Assembly: GCF_965204125.1 (NCBI RefSeq)
Contig: NZ_OZ241968.1
Span: 2,294,001 to 2,358,000 of the forward strand
Reading direction: 5' to 3'
Length of the DNA: 64,000 bases
Source of the DNA: Poriferisodalis sp965204125
Lineage (GTDB): Bacteria; Actinomycetota; Acidimicrobiia; Acidimicrobiales; Poriferisodalaceae
In this document: piece after piece, positions 61,508 through 64,000 of the stretch
Position numbering within the stretch: the first letter of the stretch is position 1
Layout of the letters: each line of letters begins with the position of its first letter
Position numbers and translations under genes: made by a program
Notes under the pieces: model-generated
Seen by the model: only the letters and a program-made list of their open reading frames with translations
Databases searched by the model: none
What the model was told of the DNA's origin: nothing

Positions 61508-62452
61508 TCAGCTCAGCGCGTCGCGCCAGGGGGAGGCATCGATGCCGCGGTAGCGGTCTTCGAGCGCGTCGACCAGTTCGGATGTCCAGTACGGGTGGCC
61601 GGGCAGCGGGGCGCCGAACAACGACAGCTCGTCGGGCGTGCAGGAGGCGGCGAACTTGGACCACAGGGGTCCATTCGAGACCGGTTGCACGTTGTCGTAG
61701 CCGATCCAATCGGCGCCACCGGGCTTGAACGAGGCGCTCATCAGGAATCGGCTGCCGCCGGAGCGGGTGAGGTCGACGCCGCGGTGCCACACGTCTGGCC
61801 GGTAGGCAAGGAACGAGCCGCGCACGCCAGCGGCAGCGATCCGATCGCCGTCGGGCGGTCCGTCGTAGGGCCGCGCGGGGTCTGCTGGGCCTCCGGCGAG
61901 CTCGGTGGGTGCCACGCCGTCATCCACGTCGCTGAGGTACAGGAAGCCCTCCAGGTTCCACCAGCCCGCTTCGAGACGATCGGGCACCAAGTTGTGGTTG
62001 CGGTCCTGATGGAACGGCTGCTCGTAGTTGGCGACCCCGGTGTACTTGCCCCAGATACGGGCTTGGTAGATGCGGATGTCGTCGATGCCCATCGCCATGC
62101 GGGCGAACCGGAGCACATCGGCGTGCACCTGCAGACGGTTCAGGCGATGCGAGGTGTATGGGAACAGGATGTGGCCCAGGAACTGCTCGGGACGGAAGGC
62201 CGCTCCCTCGGGGTCGGTCTCTCCGAACTTGTGGCCTTGGTTGTAGCTGCGGCCGACGAAGCGCTCTCGAAGTGCTGGGTCGCCCGAGTGGAATTCCTCG
62301 GGGCGCGGGTACAGGTCCCAGAGCTCCTCGACGGCGTGGTCGATGTCGGCCGTCGGCACGAGCTGGTCGACCAGCACCCAGCCGTGCTCGCGCCAATGCT
62401 TCGCCGCCTCGTCGAGATCGGCAATGCCGACGTACGTGGCGGGCGTGCTCAT
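61508..62452 (-). CDS. Phytanoyl-CoA dioxygenase-family protein
   Basis: A non-heme iron, 2-oxoglutarate-dependent oxygenase of 314 residues. The facial triad is visible as HQD in YEQPFHQDRNHN and the distal His in DVWHRGVDLT, with an Arg in GGSRFLMSASF. The substrate is unknown; family members hydroxylate varied small molecules. The ATG at 62452 is 4 nt after the SDR stop, so the two are co-transcribed. Confidence 0.9.
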   Translation of the reverse strand: MSTPATYVGIADLDEAAKHWREHGWVLVDQLVPTADIDHAVEELWDLYPRPEEFHSGDPALRERFVGRSYNQGHKFGETDPEGAAFRPEQFLGHILFPYTSHRLNRLQVHADVLRFARMAMGIDDIRIYQARIWGKYTGVANYEQPFHQDRNHNLVPDRLEAGWWNLEGFLYLSDVDDGVAPTELAGGPADPARPYDGPPDGDRIAAAGVRGSFLAYRPDVWHRGVDLTRSGGSRFLMSASFKPGGADWIGYDNVQPVSNGPLWSKFAASCTPDELSLFGAPLPGHPYWTSELVDALEDRYRGIDASPWRDALS

Positions 62453-62456
62453 GGGC

Positions 62457-63254
62457 TCAATCGGCACCCTGTGCGTCGTCGACAGTGATGCAGGTGCCGG
62501 ACACGAAATCAGACAGCGGTGACACCAGGTACAGCAGCGTCGAGTCGAGCTGCGAGGGCTTGCCGAGACGGCGACGGGGGAACATCTGGGTGAAGTCGCC
62601 CATGCGCTCGAGCATCCCATCCATCATCTCGCTGTCGAACGCACCTGGGGCGATGGTGTTGACGTTGATGTGGTGGCGGGCGAACTCCTGGGCCAGCACC
62701 TCGGTCATGCGCACCACGGCACTCTTGGTGATGGCGTACATGGAGGTGCCCAGCGGCGCCCTGAACGCGGCCCCCGACGAAATGTTGACGATCCGGCCGG
62801 GCAACTCGGCGGCGATCAGGCGGCGTGCGACCTCGCACGACAGGTGGAACAGCGAGGTGAGGTTGGTGGAGATCATCTCGTCGACGAAGGCCGGGTCCAT
62901 CTTGAGTGCCAGGCGTGCGTCGGGCTTGCCGGCGTTGTTCACCAGAATCTGGACCGTTCCCAGCTGGGATTCGGCGGCGGCGACGGCCTCGAAGAGCGCC
63001 TCGGTGTCGGTTACGTCGAGCGGTATGGGCAGCACGGTGGCGCCGCCGGCCTCCAGCTCGGCCGCCAAGGCATTCAGCCGCTCCACACGTCGGCCGCAGA
63101 TGGCCACGCTGGCCCCGCACGCAGCCAGCACTGTGGCGAATCGGCGGCCCAAGCCCGACGTGGTGCCGGTGACGAACGCCGTCTGACCGCTCAGGTCTGA
63201 TGACCACTGGGGCGGCAGGCTGACCTCGGCTCCGGCGCTGGCGTCGTCGTTCAT
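62457..63254 (-). CDS. Short-chain dehydrogenase/reductase
   Basis: A classical SDR of 265 residues. The cofactor motif is TGTTSGLGRRFATV, followed by NNAGKPDARL. The catalytic Ser is in VNISSGAAFR and YxxxK in SMYAITKSAV. GGAGGGAGAAG lies upstream of the ATG at 63254. It heads the - strand group that ends with the LacI regulator. Confidence 0.94.
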   Translation of the reverse strand: MNDDASAGAEVSLPPQWSSDLSGQTAFVTGTTSGLGRRFATVLAACGASVAICGRRVERLNALAAELEAGGATVLPIPLDVTDTEALFEAVAAAESQLGTVQILVNNAGKPDARLALKMDPAFVDEMISTNLTSLFHLSCEVARRLIAAELPGRIVNISSGAAFRAPLGTSMYAITKSAVVRMTEVLAQEFARHHINVNTIAPGAFDSEMMDGMLERMGDFTQMFPRRRLGKPSQLDSTLLYLVSPLSDFVSGTCITVDDAQGAD

Positions 63255-63319
63255 GGCTTCTCCCTCCGCCCGAGCGGGGCGCTCTCAGGCTGGCAGGGTA
63301 TTCGCCCAGCCGATCGTCG

Positions 63320-63325
63320 TAGCCT
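63320..63325 (+). promoter_or_regulatory. -10 hexamer TAGCCT for the last gene
   Basis: TAGCCT ends 7 nt before the GTG at 63333. It supports this GTG as the start of the transporter gene that leaves the window. Confidence 0.5.
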
Positions 63326-63332
63326 CGCTCCG

Positions 63333-64000
63333 GTGAGGGGTTCGCGCCAGCAGGTTGCAGCAGGCAACGGCGCGCGAGCCATCCCGAAGAACGGTGCCCC
63401 GGTGTTCGAGGTGACACCCGTGCGTGAGACCGCACCGGTGCGGACCGCGGGCGGTGCCCTGCCGCTGCTGGTCATGGGCCTTGTGGTCGTCTCGTGGGGC
63501 CTCGGGCCGCCGATCTCCAAGCTGCTCACTGCACCGGCGATGGTGAGCGCCTTCATCCGTTTCGGCATGTCCACGCCGTTCCTGCTCGTGGTGCTGGCGC
63601 TGCGGGGCCGGTGGCTGTCTCGGCGGGTGTTCGCCCAGACGGCGCTGCCGGGCGTGTCGTTCGGCATCAACATGGTCTTCGTCTTCGCTGCGGTGCAGGA
63701 AGTCACGATCTCGGTGATGTCGGTGATGATGGCCTTGCAGCCCGCCATGCTCCTGGCGCTGGTGGGCCCGATATTCGGCGACCGGGTGAGCGTTCGCCAG
63801 ATCGTCTTCACGCTGATCGGGGTGGGCGGTGCTGTCGGCGTGATTATGGGTGCCGGCGGCGAGTTCCGTGCCAGCGGGTTCGGGCTGTTCCTGACGGCGA
63901 TGTCGGTGCTGACGTTCACCGTCTATTTCGTGCTGACCCGGATGGCCAGAGCGTCCACCGATGTGGACCCGATCGAGTGGATGGCGGGCATCAACTTCTG
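63333..64000 (+). CDS. DMT/EamA-family transporter (3' end beyond the window)
   Basis: The frame is open from GTG 63333 to the last base, with no stop. A polar start of about 45 residues is followed by repeated hydrophobic segments (for example LLVMGLVVVSWGLGPPISKL, FLLVVLALRGRWLSRR and QPAMLLALVGPIFGDRV). GPPISKL and the SVMSVMMALQPAMLLAL region match EamA/DMT transporters. The gene is divergent from the SDR gene. The cargo is unknown. Confidence 0.82.
   Translation, partial: MRGSRQQVAAGNGARAIPKNGAPVFEVTPVRETAPVRTAGGALPLLVMGLVVVSWGLGPPISKLLTAPAMVSAFIRFGMSTPFLLVVLALRGRWLSRRVFAQTALPGVSFGINMVFVFAAVQEVTISVMSVMMALQPAMLLALVGPIFGDRVSVRQIVFTLIGVGGAVGVIMGAGGEFRASGFGLFLTAMSVLTFTVYFVLTRMARASTDVDPIEWMAGINF

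Overview
The window is high-GC (roughly 65%) and gene-dense. It looks like chromosomal DNA of an actinobacterium, most likely of the Acidimicrobiia. That placement is inferred from four things: the gene order mutM-smc-ftsY-ffh-rpsP-khpA-rimM-trmD-rplS-yraN, then comM-dprA-xerC-M23-rpsB-tsf-pyrH-frr-cdsA-dxr-rip-ispG-rimP-nusA-infB-rbfA-truB-ribF-rpsO-pnp-dapB; a very long Ala/Pro/Gly-rich IF2; a secreted protein with cell-wall-binding type 2 repeats; and many apparently leaderless genes. No rRNA, tRNA or CRISPR array was found.

Bases 1-33960 are almost entirely housekeeping genes on the + strand: chromosome organisation (smc), SRP targeting (ftsY, ffh), ribosomal proteins and their maturation factors, tRNA modification (trmD, truB), DNA uptake and recombination (comM, dprA, xerC), the elongation, recycling and initiation factors, lipid and isoprenoid genes (cdsA, dxr, ispG), flavin synthesis and RNA decay (pnp). 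The only - strand interruption is a coupled pair of very small genes at 9118-9446. A Tat-exported molybdopterin lipoprotein gene follows dapB.

Bases 35186-39190 are an accessory islet between that gene and rnj-dapA. It holds a coupled two-gene toxin-antitoxin-like module flanked by near-identical 23-bp direct repeats, one of which is the 3' end of the molybdopterin gene. Next comes a large secreted metzincin-like protease with cell-wall-binding repeats, and then a decayed second copy of the 3' end of the module's second gene. Bases 39197-49800 hold rnj, dapA, a winged-helix-like protein, an acyl-CoA synthetase, a VTT-like membrane protein, ftsK, a cytochrome P450 and a metallo-beta-lactamase-fold hydrolase. 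The last of these ends inside a 77-bp tandem repeat (four copies).

Bases 50138-63254 form an inositol-type catabolic locus. The + strand operon encodes IolE, a sugar ABC importer (binding lipoprotein, a permease with a large insertion, a single-domain ATPase), a Gfo/Idh oxidoreductase, IolD and IolG. The convergent - strand group encodes an SDR, a phytanoyl-CoA-dioxygenase-like enzyme, an SMP-30 lactonase and a LacI-type repressor. A perfect inverted repeat just upstream of iolE is the best operator candidate. The later inositol-pathway genes (iolB, iolC, iolJ, iolA) are not in the window. The window ends inside a DMT/EamA transporter.

A recurring signal runs through the window. At least twelve genes have a TANNNT hexamer 6-8 nt before the start codon, as expected of leaderless transcripts. 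I used this signal to choose starts for xerC, dapB and the final transporter. Coordinates come from reading the sequence. Functional calls rest on motif recognition, not on database searches.
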